Shown: positions 1-11,259, counted from the first letter of the stretch. The stretch is DNA of 64,000 nucleotides from Archegozetes longisetosus (GCA_018873245.2 JAEMBT020000003.1:984447-1048446), one strand, 5' to 3'. The notes: generated by a model from the sequence alone, not told the origin. Translations and numbers: made by a program.

Positions 1-1730
1 CAAGTTTATCTCATTTAAGTTAATCTCACCCTTTAAGTTGATCTCATTTTCATCTGATAAGAGTCTTATGTAATTCTTATGTAATTTTTTGATCAATTCT
101 GACATTTCATTCAAGTAACATTGCCGAATTGCAAAATATTTTAATGAATTTAACTCATTTGTAAGACTAAGCACTGATGTGGTAGTTGTACTGAAAGCTT
201 TGAGCTGAAACCTAATTAACTGCTTGATAGAGAAAAGAATTATTTTGAAACAATGTGAGGAAAGGGAGGTGAATATGAAGTGAATATAGCTTTGTTTAAA
301 AATTTAACATTCAGATAGAATTTGGAAATGTCTCAAACTATCTATAACTAATTTTTAAACCTAAATCTTTAGACACCCGTAGCTTATTTGCACATTAAGC
401 AGAAATCTGATCTCCAAAGATATATATCTTACAGATAAGCTTTTAACTTTTTCCTTTGTTTTCCAATCACCTTAATTTTGAACATTCAATCGCTACGAAT
501 ACAAAATTTTATCACAGGAAAACTTCCATAAGTTGAATATCTCCTATGTTAAAACTGTTTTATAAGTTAAACACGCTTTTAAAGGCTCAATGCTATCCAT
601 AATACTTATATATCTTAAACATTTTTCAAAACACACAACATACAATAGTGTATAAAATATTACTAACATTAAAAATACAATGCTCCTCAAATGAATGGCA
701 GTTAATTTATTATTAATGGATTAATTAAGAGTATTATAATTTGAATCTAGTTTGAGCTGTGATAATATCGAGCAAAGTAAAACATAAACTCAATGGATTT
801 CTAGTTTAAAAAATTGGATTAATAAATAAATGCTTATCGAGTGAAAAGCTAATAAATTGGAGGTCACTTACGTGATATCTGAGACACAATTTCTAATGTT
901 TTCAAAAATCGAAAATTTTTTTAATAAGTTGAACAGTCGTAGTGATAAAGTAAAACGAATACTAAAAACAAATACTAACAAAAAAACGTTTTTGAATGCC
1001 ATATTCTATATGTAGCCTGTTTTTGAAGAAGTGCCTTAGCGAATAGGCCTTAATGTGCATTCAAAATTTTCTGTATTGAATTCAATATAGAAAGCGTCTT
1101 TAATGCATAGTAAAAGGCCTATTTGCTAAGGTACTTCATAAACAGAATACATATCTTAAAACCCTCTTTAGCCTAAACCTAAATTCTGGTCCCAAACCAC
1201 TTTAACTTATAGAGGTTTCACTGTATTATGAAGAGACATTACAGACCAAAAGCCACATAGTTGCAGGATTTATTGAGCTTTTGAACAAAAATCTCGTATT
1301 TTCGAAATATGAACAGTTTATTGCTTTATTTAAACAACTATAAAAAACTTAAATTTGCTTCTTAAGACAAATATTAATGCATATCTTTCTTATGAAAATA
1401 TTAGCTTAAAATTTTTTACTAATATGCAAATATTGAGATGTTAGTCAAGAAAAGAGTTTAATGCGTGAAAAAAATCATTTGCTTTAGGGGGAAGCTTTTT
1501 TGTTTTTAAAGATTAATAGCTCTTGCTCTTAAAGTTCAATATATTCCCTAATACGACAGTCGCAAGGCTGAAAAATTAAAACTCCTAACTTGTAAGTATT
1601 TCTCAAGCTTTTTCAAGAAAGTCTGATTATCAATCAATCAACTCAAATTATGAAGTCACAAATTGGTGATAAAAACTTTAATCCTAACTCATAATTTCAA
1701 AAATACTATAATAATAATTTTTTATAGTAA
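1..1730. other. Intergenic, no gene seen
   Basis: AT-rich sequence with no coding stretch or splice pattern I can support. The only structure noticed is the short hairpin repeat at 1017-1145, listed separately. Confidence 0.5.
1017..1145. repeat. Short hairpin repeat (MITE-like)
   Basis: Two arms of about 35-40 nt face each other. The left arm contains GCCTTAGCGAATAGGCCTT and the right arm the inverted near-copy AAGGCCTATTTGCTAAGG, followed on the outside by CTGTTT/AAACAG. The loop is about 50 nt and AT-rich. The form is that of a small non-autonomous DNA transposon, but no target duplication is evident and the family is unknown. Confidence 0.6.
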
Positions 1731-3215
1731 TTACTGTTTTGGAAATAAGACATTTTTAATAAACTCTCTGATGCGATGCGTCACTGGTTTGGGAGCATTC
1801 GACCGTTGAGGCATTTCTTGTGATATTTCTATGGGTGGAATAAACTCTAAGTTTTCATGATTTTCATCATAACCGAAATACGGATATTGATCAGGTATTT
1901 CGTTCCTAACCATCGGTTTCATAGTTGGGTCCAAATTAAATCCGTTTGTCGGTACTTTTCTGACCGCTATCTTTGGACTCGCAATCGGTCTCCAATCCAT
2001 GGCCGTAAAATTGGGCTCCACTTTAGGACTGTATCCAAACTTAAAATTAGGCGGAAATTCTGTGTTATTAACAGTTAAGTTGATACTTGGAGTAAAATTT
2101 GAGTTTTTCATATCTGTCATGATATGAGATTTGTTGGTATTTCTTAACGGATCATAAGGACTATCTTTTTCCTCAACAATAATTTGACTTTCCAGATTTT
2201 CGTTAAATCCGTTATAATGAACAATACTTTGATCAGCTGAGGTTTCATTCAAGTTGTGTTTGCTTTCTTCGCTAAAAATAGGCACTGAATAAGGCCCATT
2301 ATTGAGAGGCATTCCTGAGTCATAGTTAACCACATCATTAGCACTCTTTACAAGACTGTCGCCAAAAGTCGTTTTCCCATAAACAACATCTGAAGGGTTT
2401 TCGGGTTCGCTAGCTTTTACATAGGGGCTACCAAAAAAGTTTTGATCTCCATTCATGATGGGATTTTCAAATATCGGTTCTCTAGGTCTATTATCGAAAA
2501 TTCCTGTATTTTCTACTGTAGGCATCAATTTATTATTATCCGCATCCATAGCAGGATTATAAAAATTCTTCAAAGGCTGGCTATAAAAATTTGAATTTTC
2601 TATTGTTGATAAATGTTGATAATTATTCGCAATACCATCATATCCAGGGTAATATTCGGGATATTCTAGATTTGCTTCATTTATACCAGGATTGAGTTGA
2701 GAATAATTGTTATTGTAGACTGTGTTATCCATGCCATGGTTATGAAAATTAATTTTATTCATGTCAGAGTTCATAAAGTTATTTCCAGGATAATAACCAT
2801 TAGTAAAAGGATTAGTCAAGAATCCAGGATCAGAAGCACTTGAATGGTAATTATCCAAATTTTGTTCATATCCAAGATTCGTGTTTGACATCATATCCAG
2901 TGGATGTTCAATCGTGATCCCATAATCAGCAATAACTTTATGATCATTTTGAGCACTGAATTGCTGGATATCTATATGTTGAGAGTTATTTTTTGACTCT
3001 TTATTGTCCTTATTATCATTCGAAAAATTTGGGAAGAGATTGCTTAAGAAATTTGGCACTTCTATAGTGAGCGGTGGTAACAAATTGTTGAAACCGAATG
3101 TCACAGATTTTCTTCTAGCTAGTACTTCTCTATCCACGCTCATTGTTGTGATGAACGGAACACAACTTATTATGGCCAATAAGCAAATCAAATAGTTAAC
3201 TATTTTTCGAATCAT
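1731..3215 (-). CDS. Secreted Asn/Pro/Tyr-rich protein, unknown family
   Basis: A single-exon frame encodes 494 aa and opens at ATG 3215. Residues 1-24 form a typical signal peptide (MIRKIVNYLICLLAIISCVP), so the product is probably exported. A basic stretch LARRKS at about residues 32-37 could be a proprotein cleavage site. The remainder is low in hydrophobic clusters and rich in Asn, Pro, Tyr, Glu and Ser, with many NxS/T sequons and short motifs such as GYYPGNN and YPGYDG. It is likely disordered and glycosylated. Cysteine is nearly absent after the signal, which argues against a disulfide-rich toxin or cuticle fold. I do not recognise a family; a salivary, silk-like or extracellular-matrix role is only a guess. 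A TATA-like TTATAAAC lies about 50 nt upstream on the same strand. The long open frame in AT-rich DNA and the clean signal peptide are the main evidence that it is real. Confidence 0.75.
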   Translation of the reverse strand: MIRKIVNYLICLLAIISCVPFITTMSVDREVLARRKSVTFGFNNLLPPLTIEVPNFLSNLFPNFSNDNKDNKESKNNSQHIDIQQFSAQNDHKVIADYGITIEHPLDMMSNTNLGYEQNLDNYHSSASDPGFLTNPFTNGYYPGNNFMNSDMNKINFHNHGMDNTVYNNNYSQLNPGINEANLEYPEYYPGYDGIANNYQHLSTIENSNFYSQPLKNFYNPAMDADNNKLMPTVENTGIFDNRPREPIFENPIMNGDQNFFGSPYVKASEPENPSDVVYGKTTFGDSLVKSANDVVNYDSGMPLNNGPYSVPIFSEESKHNLNETSADQSIVHYNGFNENLESQIIVEEKDSPYDPLRNTNKSHIMTDMKNSNFTPSINLTVNNTEFPPNFKFGYSPKVEPNFTAMDWRPIASPKIAVRKVPTNGFNLDPTMKPMVRNEIPDQYPYFGYDENHENLEFIPPIEISQEMPQRSNAPKPVTHRIREFIKNVLFPKQ

Positions 3216-4975
3216 TTTTTAAATTGAAAATCAGACAAAAATTGAGAAAATTTATCAGGTTTATAACTAATGCATATTAAAAATTATTTTAATTAACTAT
3301 AAGAGTCTGAAATAATTTTTGAATGTGAAGTTTGGTTCAAAAATTATGGAAGAAAAAACTTTTAATCTTTTACTCTCTTTTACACAATTCTTATCATGTA
3401 GTCTAAGATCTTGAATGATCAGAAATTTTTAGCTAACAACTCAGAGAAAAGCTTTTCACTTCAGAAGTAAGTTTAGAATTAACTTTTTTTTGTTGCCTCA
3501 ACTATCGTTTACTTCACACGCACTTAACTGTGAACTAAAAATTTAGTTATCCTGAACTTTGGAAAGCTTATTTTGAATAACTTTTGAGCTAATTGCCTCA
3601 AATATAATAGTTATTAGTTTACAACAAAACTATTACTAACACAGAATGAAAAAAAAGATCGTTAGAAATTATAAATGCATCAGTGGTTAATTATTACATA
3701 AATAGCTTCTTCAGAAGCCTTTTTCAAGTTTGTAAAAAAATTTCAAGACTTGCTAACTTTATTTTCTTTTTCATATTCAGTGAAATTAATTCAAGCGAGT
3801 AAATACTTTGAATAATTATCGATTTGCTTCACTTCAAGATACTTGTTACTTCTTTAAAGACCTAGAATTAAATCTTCTGTAGTGAAAACTTATCCGAACA
3901 AAACGTTTTCGTGAATAGATATAATCAGAGAAGTTGTTTTTTAAAAATAATTATTTGTCGTTAAATTATAATTAACTACTCATGAATTGTAATTTTTTGT
4001 TAATGAAGGTGTTTCACAACTAAAATTAGTCCATAGATAGTTTTCTAAACAACATTAACATTGATTTTGTTAGTTTTAAAGTTGTTAAAAAAGTTTGTTT
4101 GAACTTTAAGTCTAAGAAAATGATATTTCTTTACTCAATATCTGTTTAATTATTCTTTAAAACTTCTTTATTGTCGGCTTAAATATCACTTAACGCGACG
4201 CTAATAGTAATGTTTGTAAAAACTTGGCGATAATAGTTTGTTCGTATAGTGATCTCTCTGTGAATTATAATAAGAGTTTATTCGATATAAGATTTTAATA
4301 CACAGTTGAAACAATAAAATTTAAGCACAATTTGAGATAAAAGCTATGAGAAAAAAGCAGATTTAAAGGAAAATTATTTTTTATGACCTCTAGATATGAT
4401 AATAAATAATCTGAAAGTTATTTATAAGAGATATGACTTATCTGTGAGAAAAGTGAACGCTTCATAATTAGATTTTAAGTGCATTTTTTATTACAGATAC
4501 CAAAAAAGATTTTTATCTTAATTCTCATAATTAGATGAAAGATTTTTTCCTAAACTTTACCAATTAATGAACCGAGAAAATGAACATTTGACGAATAGAA
4601 ATATTCACTTTCAGATTGACTAAAAGTTTAGATAAAATTGAAGAAACAAATAGAAAATTAGCTCTTTGAGTATTTTGCTCTAAATCGTTGTGAAAGCTTG
4701 AAAATAGCCACTTATTCGATAGAAAGTGCTATGAGAATTAAGCTTTTTCTTCTTCTATCAGGCACAAAACATGAAAAAATTGAAAGCTTCTCGAACAAGA
4801 TGCAGAATTTATTTTCGTCAAATAAATAATGGAAAGTTTGTAGCCTCAAATGCAATTGAAATCTCCATTCAGGTGACAGATGGTTTGAAAGTGAACTTCT
4901 TACTATCAAGTTCGATATAAGTTGATTAGAAATTAAAGATATAATAATTTGATAAAAATATTTACACAATTTTTT
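3216..4975. other. Intergenic, no gene seen
   Basis: AT-rich, with no frame showing a recognisable protein and no repeat I could pair within the window. A hydrophobic frame at 4712-4969 on the minus strand lacks any family resemblance and is treated as chance. Confidence 0.45.
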
Positions 4976-5110
4976 CTAACGATTTTGAATTCCTTGAATC
5001 ATACGACTCTTTTTAAACTTAAGTCCGGTTCCAGGTTTCCATTTATTCAATTTGACAAAAAACAGATAAGCAATAAAGAGCACTATCATTATCACTATTA
5101 ATGCGCGCAT
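4976..5110 (-). CDS. Possible 44-aa single-pass membrane or secreted peptide
   Basis: ATG 5110 opens a 44-codon frame ending at TAG 4978-4976. The first 20 residues (MRALIVIMIVLFIAYLFFVK) are a strongly hydrophobic segment after a single Arg, and the rest is basic (WKPGTGLKFKKSR). It could be a small type-II or tail-exposed membrane peptide, a secreted basic peptide, or the first exon of a larger gene. A TATA-like TTTATAAATT lies about 55-65 nt upstream on the same strand, which is a plausible core promoter distance. It sits 0.5 kb downstream of the DLC-like gene in the same orientation. No homologue is recognised; short length makes a chance frame possible. Confidence 0.35.
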   Translation of the reverse strand: MRALIVIMIVLFIAYLFFVKLNKWKPGTGLKFKKSRMIQGIQNR

Positions 5111-5647
5111 TTTTAATAACAACTATGATTTTAAATAATTTATTTGTATTCACCAAATTTTTGAAATTTATAAAAACAGTTTATTTTTAAACAGCAATTA
5201 ATGTAAAGATTGTTTTCAAGTTTTTAAGCAAAAATCGATCACCTGTTCAAAGCAGCATATTATGTAAAGTTTATAGACTTTGGTGAAAATTGTTTGAATC
5301 CATGGTGATATAGAGATCGCGTGCTTGACTGCAATAGTTATATTTTTTCTGACCTTAACTATTGTATCGCTCAACATTTAATGATATCATTAATGGTGCT
5401 ATTTATAACAGATATCAAATTTTAAAAACTTTTTTGCTCTTAAGCTGTCGAAAACTTAAAATTACTTTTGATTAAAATGCTTTAAAATCTTCGTGTACGC
5501 GGTACGAAAGATATCTTTAATATGAAGGCTGTCAGAATTTTTGAGAGGAAAAATTTTCACATTATAAACACTTATTCAGAGAGAAATTTTTTTCAAAAAT
5601 AGAAAACTATAATAGGTATTGCAAATTTAATTTTCTTTTAAAGATAT
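5111..5647. other. Intergenic, nothing recognised
   Basis: About 540 nt of AT-rich DNA between the 44-aa frame and the 3' end of the DLC-like gene. No coding or repeat signal was seen apart from the TATA-like element near 5165-5172 noted for the small frame. Confidence 0.4.
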
Positions 5648-6503
5648 TTATTTGAAGTGATATTTGACTAGATTATAGTGCAAATTGCCATAGGTCAACT
5701 GCAGTAAAGATTGATAAGCAACTCCTGGATTAGTAAAATGTGAATTTCTTTCACCAACAGTTACTATCCATTTTTCTTCATTGACAAATGGAATATGTTC
5801 GGTCACGTATTCGGCTATCTTTCTATAGCAGTCTCCATAAAGGTCAGTCCAGTTCGCAGGGCTATTTTTTTCGCAGTCATTAAAACTTAAGCTGAGAGAC
5901 TCGTTAACAACATGCAAGAGAGCTTTTTCCTGATGTTTATCTACATTTCCGATATAAACAATGTTTAATTTTGATTCTTTCGCTTGTTTTATAACTTCGG
6001 CAAAATTCGTTGGATTTTTGGTCTCGGTCTGAACAAATTTTTTGGATTTAACAAAAACTTTAATTTAAAGTGGAGTTGAAAAAATTAATTCTTACCGAAG
6101 AGAACAATGTCTTGAACATAATTACTTGGTATTGTTCATAAGTAAACTCAATCGATGGACTATTCTATGGGTTCAAACCCGAAGAGAGAAAAAATTTAGT
6201 AACATTTTTAACATTCGTTCTTTAATTTACCTGAATTTTTAGATTTGCTTTAGTTCTATCAGTACTTATAAAGCAATTCCAATGAGATCCAAACTGAGCG
6301 TCTAACCCTCTAACAATTTGGTTTGCGATCACATTCGTATCGTTACTCAAACCGATAGCACTCAATGCTATTCCCAAAGACTCTGTTTTCTCTTTTTCAG
6401 ATAGATTGTGTGAAACTATCTTAATCTCGTCACAACTAATTGTATGAATCAGACTATGGAGAAGAAAACAGAATAAGAGTCTAACGCCGAATTTTGAGAT
6501 CAT
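5648..6503 (-). CDS. Secreted protein with two dynein-light-chain-like modules
   Basis: The spliced model has exon 1 at 6503-6231 and exon 2 at 6028-5648, with a 202-bp GT-AG intron in phase 0. It gives 217 aa. Residues 1-24 are a signal peptide ending in TISC. Residues about 34-85 resemble the dynein light chain (DYNLL) fold: a helix (NVIANQIVRGLDAQFG) then HWNCF, matching the family's helix followed by TWHCIVG. Exon 2 repeats the pattern: DCYRKIAEYV then KWIVTVGERNSHF (about 157-179) and a C-terminal SLLQLTYGNLHYNL strand/helix segment resembling the DYNLL C-terminus. Known DYNLL proteins are cytosolic hub or motor subunits of about 89 aa, so a signal peptide and duplication are unusual. 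A close but broken paralogue lies at 15046-15899 with the same intron position. Family assignment is by eye and is tentative; export is well supported. Confidence 0.6.
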
Positions 6504-6560
6504 TTTTATTAACTTTAATAAACAGCTTATAAATGATTGTTCTTGTAGTGAACCCCGCTA

Positions 6561-6569
6561 ATATATAAG
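6561..6569 (-). promoter_or_regulatory. TATA box of the DLC-like gene
   Basis: TTATATAT on the minus strand lies about 58-66 nt upstream of the ATG at 6503. The surrounding sequence aligns with the region upstream of the broken paralogue, where GTATACAAAG sits at the equivalent place, so the promoter was duplicated with the gene. Confidence 0.5.
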
Positions 6570-7602
6570 GTGACATATCAGATATTTCTCACGGATAAGC
6601 AACCAACGCATTGTGGACTCTCTTAAGATAATTTAAACATGTGTTTAAAATCGTATTTTCGAACTTTGAGAAAAAAGTTTTATAAAATATCAAAAGATAA
6701 TGAGATTTAATTACTTCAATTTGCTTAAAGAGGTTTGCATCATTTGGGTAGAAATTCAAAATAAATTGTTTTTAGGCAAATTTATGAATTTTTAGTCAAT
6801 TTTTGACATTCTTTCTTCTTTCAAGATTTAGAAATTTTAGAAAAGGAAAGTTTTACTCAAATATTTTTGTATCTCACTTAAGATACAATCTATTGATCTT
6901 TAAGTTATAAGCAGAAGCTTTAAGTGATTTGCGTTTGGTCACTTCTAAATGAAGCATTTAGCTTAATATCAATAGAACTTCGATAAACAAAGAGAAAAGT
7001 ATGCCAAAATAAAAATTTTTGACTTTTTAGCCACCGTTAATAATAATGTTTCTATAGCTTTAAGATTGTGGCTCTAAGTTTACATAAATTCTCAATTTTC
7101 ACTTTTCACTTGATCCTTATTTTTAAAACAACATAAGAAACAGCTAATCGGCATACACAACTGTGTGGAATATCTGAGATATGCTCACCAAAGTTCTGTC
7201 CAAATGCTTGAAGAGTATATCTGAATGATCAAAGTGTGAGATTTGAGCAAATGTTTATAGATCTAATTTTATTTCATCTTCTGTCCATTATTTTTCTCAT
7301 GTTTTCTAGAATTCTATTGTTAGTTTATCGCTCAACCTAACAGAAAGCTATTTATATTAAACTAACGACAAAGATTATAATCTTTTAACAGGTTAAATAT
7401 GGATTTGAAAATTAACTGAAGTTCTTATTAACAGAAGTTATTGTAATTTTAATTCTCTTCGAAATTAAATCTTAAAATTGATCAAAATTATCTGCTAAGA
7501 ATAGAATTGCAAAATTCAAGCATTTATGTATAACGCCAGGAGTATATCCATCATTAATACCATCGTATTGATCCGTCAAAACACGTACCAACCTATCGTT
7601 AC
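6570..7602. other. Intergenic, nothing recognised
   Basis: AT-rich DNA with no gene, RNA or pairable repeat that I can support. Confidence 0.4.
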
Positions 7603-8085
7603 TACAGATGTTATAATTTTTTTGATTGAGAACCGGAGTTTTTTTTATCAAAGGGGAATCAAAGTATATTTTTTAGGTTCGTCACAAATTGTCAAATGAT
7701 AATAGACTGTTTATTCGGAAACTTTCAATGATTTCACATCTTATTTTTGATGAATTTAATATAACTCCATCATTACTGGATTTTACAGCTCCAGCTAAAC
7801 TTATTTTTAATGACATGTTCTGTAAACTCACTACATGACATCGAGAAGTTTACTTTTGTGCAAATCTCAGATTTAACAGAGTAAGCACAGCAACTATATC
7901 TTTCATAAGACCATAGATTATCATTTTACAAAATTCAAACCACCATAAAATTAAATATTGATTTTTCAAAGCATCTAATCAGTCGGAACCGGAGAAACGT
8001 CTCCGGTTACAGGTCAACTCCGGACTCTAGAGAAGAAACCTTAAGACCGGAGACTCTGGGTCAAAATCGAAGATATAATACGTGT
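7603..8085 (-). repeat. Dispersed repeat, second copy at 56350-56790
   Basis: This stretch aligns along almost its whole length with 56350-56790, sharing blocks such as ATGATGTTATAA, TTTCACATCTTA, TTTTTAATGACAT and GACCATAGATTAT. The two copies differ by many substitutions and small indels. In both, the minus strand holds a short coding-like stretch around a CxEFTExVIKN pattern, interrupted by stops. The copy at 56 kb adjoins a decayed hAT transposase, so this is probably a fragment of the same transposon family. Confidence 0.6.
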
Positions 8086-8101
8086 AATCATTAAGTGCAT
8101 G

Positions 8102-8627
8102 TAACTCTAGGTCCGCACAAATCGAGTCGAGTCTCTTTTCGAGCAGAATCTGTTCAAACCGCGAATCGATTTGATTTAGACTCGCGCCGAGTCTACTCGA
8201 AGACTCGAATCAACTAATAATAATGGATTACATAAGTTTTTCAACTCAAATATCGAACGGATGTGTAGAGTGGACCCCCTTTTATACTAAAATGCATGCT
8301 TTCTAGATAGTTCATGAATATGTTGCAAGATTGTAGAATGCTTTGAAAAGTTCCAGAATATTCCATAGCTTTATAGAATACTCTACAGATTTCTAGAATG
8401 CTCTAAGAAGTTTCAGAATGTTGAAGTCATGGAACCTTTTTACAGCTCAAAAGAATTAAAATCTCTCAAACCTAATTGTGTCATACCCGGACTCGAGTTG
8501 GACTCGGCCCGAACTCAGACTCGACTGCGTTCGAGTCAAATCTTCTAGAGATTTGAACTCGAAAGTTTGAATCCATTTGACAAATCGCTCAAATCGACTC
8601 GACTGCTGCGGAGCACTAACTCTAGGT
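8102..8627. mobile_element. hAT-like non-autonomous element with GACTCGA-rich ends
   Basis: An 11-bp direct repeat TAACTCTAGGT occurs at 8102-8112 and 8617-8627. Between the copies the ends are inverted relatives (CCGCA..ATCGAGTCGAG on the left, CGACTCGACTGCTGCGG on the right). Both subterminal zones are packed with GACTCGA and GAGTCGAG units in both orientations. The direct repeat probably combines an 8-bp hAT target duplication with terminal bases; the exact edge is uncertain. The interior has no open frame but carries TTCnnGAA motifs, including the three-unit 8351-8363. Confidence 0.65.
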
Positions 8628-9249
8628 ATTTTAGATTTGAACTACTACATGGCAGCCAAATATTTTCATTAACTATTGAAACACGACTATTATTTAAGAA
8701 ATAAAAAATAATTAAATTATTTTAAATGGTTGAATCTTTTCCTTTGAAAAAAGTTTAAATGATAGGTTTATAACATTCACTTAACCTGTTTTTCTGGTAA
8801 ATCATTTTATTGTCTATAAAACTTACTGTCCTTTAGCAAGAGTAGTCCAGATATCCATCACTATAGCACTTAATTTTATGTCATCATCATTAAACTCATT
8901 TTGTTGAAATGGTTTACTCAAACCATATAAATATTATTAGCATGTCGCATTCAGCCATATGCTGCTATGAGACGGAGACAAAGAATTAGCATAAGTCAGT
9001 TTGTACCGAATCATTTTTCCAGATTTCTAATTTTTAGTAAAGTAATTTTCAAGTAGTATTGTCGGACAAGCCAATAGATAATCGCCAAATGCATGAACAA
9101 CAGAACCTCGAATACGATCTCTTCATTATCATTAAGGATATTCAATAATTTTCTATTGGGAAATATTTCTGAGCAATATTAGTATTAATAGTACTGTTGT
9201 TAATGAATATGTTTTTATATCTCTGAAAAATATATTTTCGATAACGAAT
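8628..9249. other. Intergenic, nothing recognised
   Basis: AT-rich DNA without a supported gene or repeat. Confidence 0.4.
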
Positions 9250-9620
9250 GGATACAGAGATCCACAAATCGACGTTATTTGAGAAATGTCTTTGGTCTAA
9301 AAGTCTAACGATATCAAATTCTTATGCAAACAATTCTCCTTCCATTTCGGTGTGTCCGATAAGTAGATTGATACATGATGTGAAATTTCTTTCTTTTATA
9401 GACTCCACTACAGATATTGGTAGAAATTTGTCTCTAAACCTACAAAAAAAATTCTCACAAAGTATTGTCGAATACCAGAAATAGGAAGGATTCCATGAAA
9501 ATGCTGCTGTTTGTGCTAATAGTAGTTCTAATGCTGTTTTATTGCGCAAGCATTTGATCCAATTGTTATTGTTAATACGCGAACCGGTCAGGAATAGGAT
9601 GAAATTCGATGTAAATCTTT
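9250..9620 (-). repeat. Coding-like repeat, paralogue of 14160-14440
   Basis: On the minus strand a frame (9549-9322) contains SYFWYSTIL and FLPISVVESIKERNF. The copy at 14.2 kb reads FYFWYLSILLE and FLPISAVEATEEGNI, and nucleotide identity is obvious over about 280 nt. The frames start differently because of small indels (near the shared ATGCTTGC and AATAAAACAG), so at least one copy is broken. The pair may be exons of a duplicated gene or fragments of an unknown transposon. No family is recognised. Confidence 0.5.
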
Positions 9621-9649
9621 AGGAAGTTCTATAGCAATATTCTTTATTT

Positions 9650-10560
9650 CTCGAGAATAACTTTACGTAATTAGAATCTGAAAAAATTTGAATATTTTGA
9701 ATATTAATAGAATATATTAGAATAGAGTTATTTGTTAAAATATAGTGAGCTTTATTTTCTAGTTATGATAATTAAGTAGATAATTGTGGACAATGGAAGA
9801 TATAAACGTTCATTAAATTGATTTAACTAAATAGCTTTGGATTCATTTGAAATAAGGTATCGTCTGAGGTGTTATGCCAATAATAATGCTTATATGCATG
9901 AGTTGAAATTCTAATAACCGTAAAAATAATAAGTAATAAAAATCAATACCTGACTGCATGATAGCTCTTAGAAACTTAATTCTTGATATTATCGATAGTC
10001 CACTGAAGTGCCACAGCCTGATCCTAAAGACCTTTATTTCAGGGCGCATCACTTCTATTATCAAATAAGAACCTAAATCAGTAATTAGTTGTAACAGTGA
10101 AATTTCTAAGAGCAAGCTACGAACCGTCAACTATATACATAGTACTCCTTCTTGTTATTAAGAATTCATTTCTAGAATCCTGCAGGAAAGCCCTGTAGGG
10201 GATGTAGAACATGACCGGCTGAGCTGTCAAGTGTTGGACTCTATTTGTTCAAAAATAGGCAGTTTTCTGATGATAAGTCGTTCGGAAGTGATATATCAAT
10301 AGTGGGCGGTTGCGTACATGTACTCCCGTATTGAGTCGCGTTTATAATTCTTGGCTCTCTGTATTCGAGCATAGAAGTCGAGATGTACCCCTTACCTGAC
10401 TTCTGAAACCAACAAGGCGAGTAAAAATGAAAAGATAAGATTAGACCGAAAACTAATATTTAAAATTAATATTTAGTCATCTAGCCCTTAATGATAACGA
10501 ACTTCTATGTAAGAAAGCTCTTTCAAAACTCAATCAGAGTTTGCAATTTTTAAAGATTAA
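9650..10560. other. Intergenic, nothing recognised
   Basis: Includes a less AT-rich patch at about 10150-10420 that may be old repeat sequence, but I found no second copy and no coding signal. Confidence 0.35.
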
Positions 10561-10920
10561 ATGCTAACCACACAAAAAATGATGAGCAGAGTATGAGGTG
10601 TAATTTTAAGCCCTTTTGCATTTTCAAGTAACTAAAGCAGTACTTTTTGACTTTCAAGCCTAATATCTGAAAATGACAATCATAAAGTAGAGCAATTCAA
10701 GCTTAGAAGTCGAAAAGTACTGCTTTAGTTACTTGAAAATGTAAAAGGGCTTAAAATTACATTTCATACTCTGTTCAGCATTTGACTGAATAGACTCAAT
10801 GCAAAGCTAATTGAATGCTGTTAAGTGTTAACAGAACTCTTTTATCATTGTACAGTATCAGAGTTGACAATATATATCAATAATATAGGTTTTTATTTAT
10901 ATCATTTAAGGTAATATATG
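10560..10920. repeat. Dispersed repeat with hairpin; second copy at 19786-20515
   Basis: A 75-nt inverted repeat (10584-10658 and 10700-10778) encloses a loop of about 41 nt. The right arm continues into sequence (CTCTGTTCAGCATTTGAC, AATGCAAAGCTAATTGAAT, ACAGAACTCTTTTA) that recurs at 20345-20515. The second copy is split by a Tc1-like element at 19809-20327. This is a transposon end or MITE of unknown family. Confidence 0.65.
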
Positions 10921-10939
10921 ATTAATCAATTAATCATTT

Positions 10940-11250
10940 CATTTTTTCATTTTTTACGTTTCCCTCCTTTCGGGAGACTCATTCGAGCCCTGTTACAAAA
11001 TGATTTTTCGTCGGACGGTCGGACGGGGCATGGTTGGAGCTGGTTGAAGGGTAGTTTTTGCGGCCGGATGCCCTTCCTGACACCACCCTCTTTTAGGCTT
11101 ATGACACACAGATGGTGCTAGAGCCTAAAGTAGGTTACAAACCTGGACATGTGGCCAGCAAGTCCATCAAAGAGGAGCAGTGACAGCGAAACAAACCTGA
11201 GACCTTCGCCTCGAAGCTCAATGTGCAGACCACTACACCCCAGTGACCCC
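10940..11250 (-). mobile_element. tRNA-derived SINE
   Basis: On the minus strand the element starts near 11250 with a tRNA-like head. An A-box-like GGTGTAGTGGTCTGC lies at 11238-11224, and about 35 nt later a B-box-like AGGTTTGTTTCGC at 11199-11187. The body is much more GC-rich than the flanks and contains GTCAGGAAGGGCATCCGGCC, a motif I associate with widespread SINE/RTE-type repeat bodies of animals. An A-rich tail follows near 10950. Pol III promoter boxes are degenerate. It is called a SINE rather than a tRNA gene because no acceptor stem closes around the head. Confidence 0.6.
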
Positions 11251-11259
11251 TTCACAAGT

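Noticed and set aside
11180-11250. tRNA gene on the minus strand
   Set aside because: A- and B-box-like motifs are present, but there is no closing acceptor stem and the sequence continues into a SINE body.
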